From assembly GCF_905220415.1 (NCBI RefSeq), contig NC_059544.1:2358501-2422500 (forward strand): a stretch of DNA of 64,000 bases. The letters run 5' to 3'. The DNA is from Colias croceus (lineage: Eukaryota; Arthropoda; Insecta; Lepidoptera; Pieridae). Made by a program: the position numbers and the translations under genes. Positions 35,477 through 44,669 of the stretch are shown one piece after another; position 1 is the first letter of the stretch; each line of letters starts with the position of its first letter. A model generated the notes under the pieces. The model searched no databases and was not told the DNA's origin. It saw only the letters and a list, made by a program, of their open reading frames with translations.

Positions 35477-36433
35477 CCCTTAGCTGGTATCGCCTTTTTT
35501 GGCAACACTACCGGTATCGTGGGTCAAAGTCTACCCATACCAAACAATTTGTTGTAGAACGTAGATTTTTTATTATTTGTATAAAATATGGTTAGATAAG
35601 AAATAAAAAAATATTTTTTTACAAAATAACCTTATTTAATTTTAGAATATAAAAAAAAATATCATGTTTACACACATTTGTAAATAACATTATTTTTTGG
35701 CACTTTTTGGTTAATGTGAACTTAAAACATAAAAAAAAATAGAAATGTTAGAAAAACTTTAACTAAAATATATTTATGGCACTTCTCATATCTTTATTAT
35801 AACAAAAAAACAAATTGCTTCTGAAATCAGCATAAAATAAAAAAAATGACAACCAAAACCAAAATGACTTCTACCATCAACTATCATCCTCATCTTCTTC
35901 ACTCTCATCTCTCGTATTTTCGTTCCTCGTATATTTTCTATTATTCTCGTATCTCCTCTTCGTTTTCATCGTCGTCAGAACTTACTCCAAATACATTGTC
36001 TTCTAAGCAACTAACAGATTAGGGATTGTCTCGATCGCTAAAGATTTCGTCGTCACAAAGTTGGTTTACATTAGGTATTCTTTCATTTTTCAATTCCAAA
36101 TCATCACTTAAGTCATTCATCAACTCCTCGATTTGTCTGTCGTTCAAAAAGCCCTCCAATGTAGTACAAATAAACAATAAAACCAAAAAAGTAAGTAATT
36201 ACACTCAGTGAAAAAAGTTACTTATTTGGTGTCGTGGGTCGAACGTGACCCAGAAAGCTACTTACCTCCGCTCCTAAGATAGTCACAGTTCTACACATCC
36301 ACCCCCCGCTGCAGCTAGCGACGCACTGAGAATACTTAGAAGCGCACAGTCGTTGCATAAATATTTAAAGAATTATAACCGAAAATGTTCGCTTCTGGGT
36401 CAAATTTGACCCACGATACCTGCTAAGGGTTAA
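35473..36433 (-). mobile_element. piggyBac-like element, internally deleted, left arm
   Basis: TTAA borders (35473-35476, 36430-36433) enclose terminal repeats CCCTTAGC(T/A)GGTATCG. Subterminal GGTATCGTGGGTCAAA and GGGTCAAATTTGACCC motifs occur near the ends. At about 960 bp it is far shorter than an autonomous piggyBac element (usually above 2 kb). It keeps a broken acidic N-terminal coding piece on the minus strand (35941-36162). Confidence 0.8.
35941..36162 (-). pseudogene. Broken N-terminus of a piggyBac-type transposase (left arm)
   Basis: Mirror copy of the fragment at 39459-39680, on the minus strand, with the same internal stops. The shared stop codons show the damage happened before the palindrome formed. 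Confidence 0.5.
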
Positions 36434-36779
36434 TTCAAGATGGCGGCTAGCGCCTGGGTCCGTCAAGGTCGAAAACTTGGATTTTTATTAACCTTTCATA
36501 CCTAAACAATATTGTTTCAAAACATTTTCTACGCCACCTTTTGTAGAGCATAAATACCTACAGACTGGATTAAAAGCTTTTGCCAATTAAGTAAGTTATG
36601 TTGTATTGAGCAGTAGATAATAATTATTATTATCAATCAATTAACACATTACGTTATTCTTAAATGGATGTTTTAGTTTTTTGTCACCTGCCAATTAAAA
36701 AAAGTAAATTCAATTCTATTTTTTTTATTTGTATTATTTAGCAATTTTAATAAATAAAACGCTTGTTACGAAACTTCAG

Positions 36780-37080
36780 CAACCGTGAGAGCTAGTTATC
36801 AACACCAATTTCAAACCGCGTCCATTATCGCTTCCCTAACAGAAAACCTCCAAGACGGCATCCCGCAACGCTGCAGCTAAATCACATTTCACCATTCATT
36901 GTACCGAATCAGGTCAAGGCGTTGTTCCAGCTAAAGCTGAAAGTGATTCATTAGTGTTGCAGTAATTATGAGCCGCCGTTGCACGAGCGCTTTTAAGCGC
37001 TAACCACTTTTTATTGGGAATAAAACATTATTCGCGCGCAATTCAATTCGTGTGAAGCTCGGAGCTAGAACATTTCAATA
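36780..37080. promoter_or_regulatory. Candidate regulatory island, duplicated by the palindrome
   Basis: A GC-richer stretch inside the left arm has GCAGTAATTATGAGCCGCCG, GCGCTTTTAAGCGC and TTTTTATTGGGAATAAAAC, a mix of homeodomain and Hox-like motifs and dyads without an ORF. Its mirror copy is at 38541-38841. If it is an enhancer, the palindrome would have doubled it. Confidence 0.25.
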
Positions 37081-37767
37081 CATACAAGTGTCGTATAAAA
37101 TGATATTCACCGTACCTATTGTGTTACCGCTTTAATAGCTTTCAAACGTTCACAAATTCATTTCGCCCTTTATAGGGGTGAATATTGAGGTAAGATTTGA
37201 GAGGTTTTATTCGCTTTTTGTAATGTTACGTGATGCTCTTTGAAGGTAGAAACTAAATGTAATAAATCTCTATAGTAAAAAAATTGGTTGTCTGTAAAGT
37301 CGGTTTACTGACGATAGTTGAACGTGACAACGTCCGATAGTGCTTCTTTGTCGCTCGTTCCGCGCTCTCGCTTGCACTTCAAGCCTTACATGGAACGCCT
37401 CAGAGCGAGGTAACGCCGCATGAGTCATGTTTTTTCGTGTGTGCAGCCGGCGCTATCGAATTATAAGACGTTGTCACGTCAAAAAGATAGTCCAACGAAA
37501 ATGTGTTAACGTAAACGAATACTATGAGCATTTATTGATAGTAATCTACTCATAGTAAACACCAGTTAACTCACTATTCATACTAAGGTAAAATAAACAT
37601 AATAGATACAAATATACTCCATGAAACGTTGTGATACTGTTCGACACTTACATCCCATATCCTCAATCAATAGTTTATTGTATCTACACCGCTAATAGAA
37701 CGACGATAAAATCTATCCGATATCACGTTTAATATTGAGTTAGCGAGTTTAAAAACTTTAAAACAAC

Positions 37768-37853
37768 TTAACCCATTGACCACCGAGCGCCCCGATCGGG
37801 GCACGACAACAATAGATTTCTATTGTGTCTGAGATTCTAGGGATTGATGGATT
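37768..37853. mobile_element. Palindrome loop: TTAA plus a piggyBac-like terminal repeat
   Basis: The 86-bp unpaired centre starts TTAACCCATTGACCACCGAG and runs through the self-complementary GCCCCGATCGGGGC and ACAATAGATTTCTATTGT. TTAA followed by CCC is typical of piggyBac-like termini. The opposite end (GGGATTGATGGATT) only weakly resembles a reverse copy, and a second TTAA is missing. It is a short MITE or one end of a larger element. The arm-loop junction falls exactly at TTAA. Confidence 0.6.
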
Positions 37854-39187
37854 GTTGTTTTAAAGTTTTTAAACTCGCTAACTCAATATTAAACGTGATA
37901 TCGGATAGATTTTATCGTCGTTCTATTAGCGGTGTAGATACAATAAACTATTGATTGAGGATATGGGATGTAAGTGTCGAACAGTATCACAACGTTTCAT
38001 GGAGTATATTTGTATCTATTATGTTTATTTTACCTTAGTATGAATAGTGAGTTAACTGGTGTTTACTATGAGTAGATTACTATCAATAAATGCTCATAGT
38101 ATTCGTTTACGTTAACACATTTTCGTTGGACTATCTTTTTGACGTGACAACGTCTTATAATTCGATAGCGCCGGCTGCACACACGAAAAAACATGACTCA
38201 TGCGGCGTTACCTCGCTCTGAGGCGTTCCATGTAAGGCTTGAAGTGCAAGCGAGAGCGCGGAACGAGCGACAAAGAAGCACTATCGGACGTTGTCACGTT
38301 CAACTATCGTCAGTAAACCGACTTTACAGACAACCAATTTTTTTACTATAGAGATTTATTACATTTAGTTTCTACCTTCAAAGAGCATCACGTAACATTA
38401 CAAAAAGCGAATAAAACCTCTCAAATCTTACCTCAATATTCACCCCTATAAAGGGCGAAATGAATTTGTGAACGTTTGAAAGCTATTAAAGCGGTAACAC
38501 AATAGGTACGGTGAATATCATTTTATACGACACTTGTATGTATTGAAATGTTCTAGCTCCGAGCTTCACACGAATTGAATTGCGCGCGAATAATGTTTTA
38601 TTCCCAATAAAAAGTGGTTAGCGCTTAAAAGCGCTCGTGCAACGGCGGCTCATAATTACTGCAACACTAATGAATCACTTTCAGCTTTAGCTGGAACAAC
38701 GCCTTGACCTGATTCGGTACAATGAATGGTGAAATGTGATTTAGCTGCAGCGTTGCGGGATGCCGTCTTGGAGGTTTTCTGTTAGGGAAGCGATAATGGA
38801 CGCGGTTTGAAATTGGTGTTGATAACTAGCTCTCACGGTTGCTGAAGTTTCGTAACAAGCGTTTTATTTATTAAAATTGCTAAATAATACAAATAAAAAA
38901 AATAGAATTGAATTTACTTTTTTTAATTGGCAGGTGACAAAAAACTAAAACATCCATTTAAGAATAACGTAATGTGTTAATTGATTGATAATAATAATTA
39001 TTATCTACTGCTCAATACAACATAACTTACTTAATTGGCAAAAGCTTTTAATCCAGTCTGTAGGTATTTATGCTCTACAAAAGGTGGCGTAGAAAATGTT
39101 TTGAAACAATATTGTTTAGGTATGAAAGGTTAATAAAAATCCAAGTTTTCGACCTTGACGGACCCAGGCGCTAGCCGCCATCTTGAA

Positions 39188-40148
39188 TTAACCCTTAGCA
39201 GGTATCGTGGGTCAAATTTGACCCAGAAGCGAACATTTTCGGTTATAATTCTTTAAATATTTATGCAACGACTGTGCGCTTCTAAGTATTCTCAGTGCGT
39301 CGCTAGCTGCAGCGGGGGGTGGATGTGTAGAACTGTGACTATCTTAGGAGCGGAGGTAAGTAGCTTTCTGGGTCACGTTCGACCCACGACACCAAATAAG
39401 TAACTTTTTTCACTGAGTGTAATTACTTACTTTTTTGGTTTTATTGTTTATTTGTACTACATTGGAGGGCTTTTTGAACGACAGACAAATCGAGGAGTTG
39501 ATGAATGACTTAAGTGATGATTTGGAATTGAAAAATGAAAGAATACCTAATGTAAACCAACTTTGTGACGACGAAATCTTTAGCGATCGAGACAATCCCT
39601 AATCTGTTAGTTGCTTAGAAGACAATGTATTTGGAGTAAGTTCTGACGACGATGAAAACGAAGAGGAGATACGAGAATAATAGAAAATATACGAGGAACG
39701 AAAATACGAGAGATGAGAGTGAAGAAGATGAGGATGATAGTTGATGGTAGAAGTCATTTTGGTTTTGGTTGTCATTTTTTTTATTTTATGCTGATTTCAG
39801 AAGCAATTTGTTTTTTTGTTATAATAAAGATATGAGAAGTGCCATAAATATATTTTAGTTAAAGTTTTTCTAACATTTCTATTTTTTTTTATGTTTTAAG
39901 TTCACATTAACCAAAAAGTGCCAAAAAATAATGTTATTTACAAATGTGTGTAAACATGATATTTTTTTTTATATTCTAAAATTAAATAAGGTTATTTTGT
40001 AAAAAAATATTTTTTTATTTCTTATCTAACCATATTTTATACAAATAATAAAAAATCTACGTTCTACAACAAATTGTTTGGTATGGGTAGACTTTGACCC
40101 ACGATACCGGTAGTGTTGCCAAAAAAGGCGATACCAGCTAAGGGTTAA
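39188..40148 (+). mobile_element. piggyBac-like element, internally deleted, right arm mirror copy
   Basis: Mirror of 35473-36433; here the transposase fragment reads on the plus strand. The borders are TTAA at 39188-39191 and 40145-40148. Confidence 0.8.
39459..39680 (+). pseudogene. Broken N-terminus of a piggyBac-type transposase (right arm)
   Basis: The frame reads TLEGFLNDRQIEELMNDLSD, then DLELKNERIPNV ... IFSDRDNP and a stop (TAA, 39600-39602). It resumes in the same frame as SVSCLEDNVFGVSSDDDENE, then EEIRE and a stop. An acidic, Asp/Glu-rich N-terminus starting with an (I/L)EE-type helix is usual for piggyBac/PGBD transposases. The catalytic DDD domain and Cys-rich C-terminus are absent. 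Position inside TTAA/CCC termini supports the assignment. It cannot give a working enzyme. Confidence 0.5.
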
Positions 40149-40410
40149 AGGTGCTTAAATAAGGTATATTAAATATTGTAAATAACTTCTCAATTGTTTA
40201 CTAAATCACAAAAGTGTCTATGAGGGGTTCAAAGAAGACAAAATTACCTACATTTTTTGCATACATGATTATTCTGTAAGTCTTAAAGGTAAAAAGTTAG
40301 AAGCGACGGAAATAATAATATTTACAGAAATCATATAATTTTAATTTTGTTTAAAAATTGTGCAGCTAAAATTATATGATTTAAAATATACCTTATTTAA
40401 GCACCTTTAA
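40145..40410. mobile_element. TTAA-flanked MITE, right arm mirror copy
   Basis: Mirror of 35211-35476 with the same termini (TTAAAGGTGC ... GCACCTTTAA). Confidence 0.75.
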
Positions 40411-41833
40411 TTCAAGATGGCGGCTAGCGCCTGGGTCCGTCAAGGTCGAAAACTTGGATTTTTATTAACCTTTCATACCTAAACAATATTGTTTCAAAAC
40501 ATTTTCTACGCCACCTTTTGTAGAGCAGAGGCTTTTACATTTCCCCACAGACTGGACTATTTGTTAAAACAGAGCAATTGAATAGGATTATTCTCAAAAA
40601 CGTGGTAGGTATAACTAGTTTCTCTTTCAGTTTGCTTTCCACGTAAAGGATTATGCCATTTAAAGAGGAATGATTTAACATTAATTGCTGCACTTCTAAG
40701 TATTGGTTGATATGGTAATAAAACTGTGCCACTTCACGTACCTAATTTATTATAGGTAATTCATATTGTATTATTGCATCTTTTTTCATACTTTTTTTCG
40801 AAATTATGCAACACGCTACCTTTTGTAATATATTTTAGAGCAACAATTTGTCAAAAATACCGTTCCCGTTCAATCAATGCACAATTATTTAAGGAACCTT
40901 TCATCATAGAATCTGCTTTCTTTGAAATTATATTCTTCTTTACAATCAAATTGTATAGCTTCGCCTTCACTGGAAGAAGAATTTAACCCTGTAACACTGT
41001 TTCGTGACGTGGCACCGTGAAATTCGCGTGCTCTATAAAAAAAAATTCTCAATTTATGTTCTTGTAATGAGCCGGAGCGGATAGCTCGCTCGGCTACGGC
41101 GACCCATTGCGTTGTTTAGTTGGAATTTTCCCTTTAAATTCGTATGTAATAGGTACGGTTGTATTTTATTTTGGTTTTTTGGTGCCGTGATGCACGTTAT
41201 TGCTATGCAGATGCTTAGAATTGGAAAATTTATTGTTATGGATTTAATTAAGTTTTCTGTTGAGCTTTCTATAATAAACTTTTGTATTTAAAGGCAACAT
41301 TACTGCTCAAAGATAAATAATTGAATCTGAATTAACCCTCTAGTAACATTGAACACACACCCAGCCCCCTCAAGTGCGATTACAAAATTTTTACTCCTAT
41401 GACACATTCATGGCAATGTCGCTCTATTACAAAATTTTTAATTTTCCCCAGGCGCACAAAAAGATGTCTTTGAATTGTACGTTTTTAAAACTCTTAATGT
41501 TCACGCAAGCACGTTTCGCCCTGACATGGGGGATGTTTGGCACCGACGCAACACCACTCCGCCGTTGGCACGTCCAAACTATTATCTGTTGAATTCTTTT
41601 TAATGGATTTTAAGCATGAAACTACCGTTTCACTGATAAACAACTGTCCTAATTGTTTGCTAGTAACTGCCAAATTTTAAAGAATCATTTCCAAATGGAC
41701 TCATTAACCGAGTGGGATGGCATACTTGTAAATTTAACTCATGTGCCAAGTGCAAAAAATGATCTTAATTATCTTCCGATGTGTGAAAAAACTTAATGAA
41801 ATTGTATTTATTTTTTTATTAGGCGCTATAAAT

Positions 41834-41985
41834 ATAATATTCTCGTATGGGGTTGGCATTAAAATTAATTATTGCCTGACTTACAGATAGCATGGATATG
41901 AAAAATAGAATAATATTCTCGTATGGGGTTGGCATTAGAATTACTTATTGCCTGACTTACAGATAGCATGGATATGAAAAATAGA
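41834..41985 (-). repeat. 76-bp tandem duplication, right arm mirror copy
   Basis: Mirror image of 33636-33787, with the same internal differences between its two units. The tandem duplication therefore predates the palindrome. Confidence 0.9.
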
Positions 41986-42058
41986 GCAAAGTAAAATTCT
42001 CTCGAACAGCAACGAAAATACCGCAACAGCCATATAAATTTCCACAGATAACTGAAAG

Positions 42059-42236
42059 ACCACGACCGCCGCCGTAGCCGGGAATAGAAGAACTACCGGG
42101 AACTGGGGGCCGTGGTTGAATTTGACAAGCCATTGGAGGTAAATGCCCATAGTCGCCACACTGGGCATGCGGGTTGGCGACCGCAGAGCATAGCTTTTTC
42201 TCACCGGTGATGCTGCTGCCCATTACCGGCGTAACC
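42059..42236 (-). repeat. GC-rich probable LINE fragment abutting the palindrome
   Basis: On the minus strand the segment reads AVANPHAQCGDYGHLPPMAC, then QIQPRPPVPGSSSIPGYGGG, a style seen in lepidopteran non-LTR retroelement repeats. It starts exactly where the right palindrome arm stops. It is too short and partial to classify. The sequence after 42236 returns to AT-rich background. Confidence 0.4.
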
Positions 42237-43036
42237 AGAGCATTTATAACGGTTTTTAATACACTTTCGTAATAAAATAAAATATAATTATTTAAATTAC
42301 AATATTTGATTTCTTTAAATGCTGATCAATGCTTCACAATGCTTGTACATTGCTACGCGTTGAAGTGCCCGTTTTGAATGGAACATTTTAAACGGGTTTT
42401 ATTACAAACGGTAGTAATATATAGAATAATTAAAATATTATTTATACATTGTTTTCTTTACCCTGAACAATCCCAGCGAAGCCATGCCAAGCTGCTAATA
42501 TTATGTAATAAATGATTACAAATAATTAAATCAGTGTTTGTATTTTTATGTTAATTATTCTCAGGGTGTTATTTTAACGTACTGATTTCATTAACGGTCC
42601 ATTTTGTTTACCTGAGAAAGAGATATAAAAATTGAAGAAATTTTTTGTAGATATTAATTTACGATAATGTAAAAAAATGTAAAAAAATTATTAATTAGAT
42701 GTTAAATTTGATACTGTATTTTCAATAATCGCTTTTCAATATTTCGAGATCGGGTACATTGTTACGAAATTTAATTGTTTCTCGGTAAATAGACGGCTTA
42801 AACAGAGTAAGATTTATTAATAAACTTCGGTATATACTATATAATGATGGGAAATTATAATAATAAAATAATTATATTATAACATTATTCTAGCACTGAA
42901 TAAAATTACTGGTACTACTACAAATAAAAATGTATTAATGCCATATTAAGAACATCTCAAACCATACTTACTTAAATACTGCTTAAATATTTTTATTTTA
43001 TGTGACATAAGCTGTGTATGTATGTATGTTTCATAC

Positions 43037-43284
43037 TTTTTAACGACTTCAAAAAAGGAGGAGGTTATCAATTCAGCCGGTATGTTTTTTTTTATGTATG
43101 TACACCGATTACTCCGAGGTTTCTGAACCGATTTACGTGATTTTTTTTTTGTTCGAAGCGGGATGGTGCCGAATTGGTCCCATAAAAATTTTATTCGGAA
43201 AGGCCTAGTAGTTTTTATTTTATGAGCATTTTTGTCTGTATTTGTAAATGTTGCAAGTGCAAGTTTGAAGTCGGTTGTTTTTAA
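43037..43284 (+). repeat. Common lepidopteran repeat (AACGACTTCAAA ... TTTGAAGTCGGTTG)
   Basis: The segment contains AAAAGGAGGAGGTTATCAAT, ACCGATTACTCCGAGGTTTC, GATGGTGCCGAATTGGTCCC, and ends TTTGAAGTCGGTTG. The two ends are partly inverse (CGACTTCAAA / TTTGAAGTCG). I recognise it as a very frequent repeat in moth and butterfly genomes, probably a MITE. The minus-strand ORF through it is incidental. Confidence 0.65.
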
Positions 43285-43639
43285 CGCAGTTATCACTTGT
43301 CGATCTTACAATATCCAGAAACAATTCTATTCAACTCAACTCTTCCTTTACCGTGGTCCTGTATCGCGATACGGAACAAGACAAAGAGGATTCTCGAGCG
43401 TTAAATTAACTAAAGATTAACGGAATAATTTCCCCGATTGCTTTGACTACCGACTACAATCGATCTTAGCAATACGTTCAACGCTAGTGCGAGAACTGGG
43501 GAGTTACCAATACGTCTTATAGCAGGACTTATTCCAGTATGGGTAAGTAAGAGAGCTATATAGGACGTCTAGCGCCATCACTTTCACACACTGGCTTTAA
43601 TACTGTTTTAAGTCATCACGATAACTCCCCTGTTCGCAC

Positions 43640-43930
43640 TAAGAAATTCAATTTTACATCTGTAGATGGAGCACAGCACTGCTGTCCCGTCGACGAGGTT
43701 TTTTTCCGGTCAAATGAATGGAATTTTAATTAGAGGACCGTTAATTAAGGTAGCTAAAGGATGCGCAGCTCAAGTTGTATTCAATGGTTACTTTTTATCT
43801 GCCGTTTAATTTGAATACGGAGGTCGCCAGTTAATTTTATAATTAAAATAGCGCACCGCCTCGCCCGGCGACGTTCCTATACTTCATTTTGCGTGATCAT
43901 TGGATTCTCTTTGTATAGCTTTTAACTAAT
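43640..43930. promoter_or_regulatory. Candidate cis-regulatory island with homeodomain-type sites
   Basis: A less AT-rich stretch just beyond a common repeat contains TTTTAATTAGAGG, CCGTTAATTAAGG, TTTAATTTG and TTTTATAATTAAAA within about 120 bp, mixed with GC-rich blocks (CGCCTCGCCCGGCGACG). Clustered TAATTA cores are typical of homeodomain-bound enhancers. Only sequence composition supports this; conservation would decide. Confidence 0.3.
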
Positions 43931-44608
43931 AAATTCCAGCGGTTGTCAGGTTATCATTCAATTATTTGTGAACTATTCTTTCTGCTTATTTTCTTGGATG
44001 AAGTTTCTGCTTATAAAGAGAATAGAATTGTAAAAATTGTTCAGCATTCAACATGAATAGGAGATAATGGGCCAATCTCTATTTACGTAATTATAAAACT
44101 CATGAGCCCATCGGATGTCGCTGCCATTTTGTCGGATGCTCTGCTGCCACACACAAAAGCGAGCTTCAAAACAATTACGTGCTTCACTGTGGCTTATTAC
44201 AGTTGCATGGTTTATAAATGAGGAAAAAAATATATATAAACAATCGTTGAATCGGGTTATATATATTATAAATCGTCTCAACATAATATTATTATGAAAT
44301 AAGTCAATGCAGAGCTTTTTTAGTTTTAGGAGTGTACATCAAATTTAATTTCTCTCACAAAATAATAAATTATATAAATAACATTCCAGAAACGTAGCAA
44401 CGTTCGTCTCTAAAAACGTTATCACGCCGTGGATTTTTTGCGTACCGGAATACAAATGTAGTTGCACTCACATTTTCTTAGTGCAATTTAAAGTGAGAGA
44501 GCGTTCATTTAAAACGCTGGCCATCTATCCTTTAGTTACATAATCCCTGAGAGCAGTCATTAGAATAATTGTAGCATTAATTGCAGTTTCATTGTTTACT
44601 TTCTTCGA

Positions 44609-44669
44609 AAATGTTTCTTCGACTGGAAATACCTTAGGTATTCCAGGTATACCAGTCGAAGAAACATTT
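44609..44669. ncRNA. 61-bp hairpin, precursor-like fold
   Basis: AAATGTTTCTTCGACTGG (44609-44626) pairs exactly with 44652-44669; the intervening 25 bases hold a second small dyad, AATACC-TTA-GGTATT. The size resembles a microRNA precursor, but it may equally be a tiny MITE. Strand unknown. Confidence 0.25.

Larger units (their letters stand above)
35094..36550. mobile_element. Palindromic (foldback) element interrupted by two TTAA insertions, left arm
   Basis: Inverted halves of about 117 bp, 35094-35210 (TGCTCTACAAAAGGTGGCG ... CGCCATCTTGAA) and 36434-36550, flank two TTAA elements. Weaker inverted similarity (CCAGTCTGT) extends outward by some 30 bp. Without the insertions the halves meet at CATCTTGAATTAATTCAAGATG-like sequence, a perfect palindrome with TTAA at its centre. 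The element type is unknown to me. Confidence 0.75.
33563..37767 (+). repeat. Left arm of an 8.5-kb palindrome
   Basis: This 4,205-bp arm is mirrored in inverted orientation at 37854-42058. Paired coordinates always sum to 75621, for example 34029/41592, 34889/40732 and 36026/39595, so there is no net indel, and every stretch I compared matched exactly. The arm begins abruptly at CTTTCAGTTATC, 308 bp upstream of the CELF-like start codon, and ends at AAACAAC just before a TTAA. It holds a 76-bp tandem repeat, a palindromic element with two TTAA insertions, and a less AT-rich island (36780-37080). Confidence 0.97.
39071..40527. mobile_element. Palindromic element with two TTAA insertions, right arm mirror copy
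   Basis: Exact mirror of 35094-36550. It exists because the entire nested structure was duplicated with the palindrome arm. Confidence 0.75.
37854..42058 (-). repeat. Right arm of the 8.5-kb palindrome
   Basis: Inverted copy of 33563-37767, with every internal element in mirror position. It ends at ...CTGAAAG (42058), and the next base no longer pairs with the left side. Beyond it lies a GC-rich retroelement-like fragment (42059-42236), whereas beyond the left arm lies the CELF-like leader. No functional gene was found in the arm. Confidence 0.97.

Noticed and set aside
41941..42223. Two minus-strand ORFs of 87-88 codons
   Set aside because: They cross the palindrome border, mixing a GC-rich repeat fragment with AT-rich arm sequence; the protein changes character at the border, so neither is a gene.
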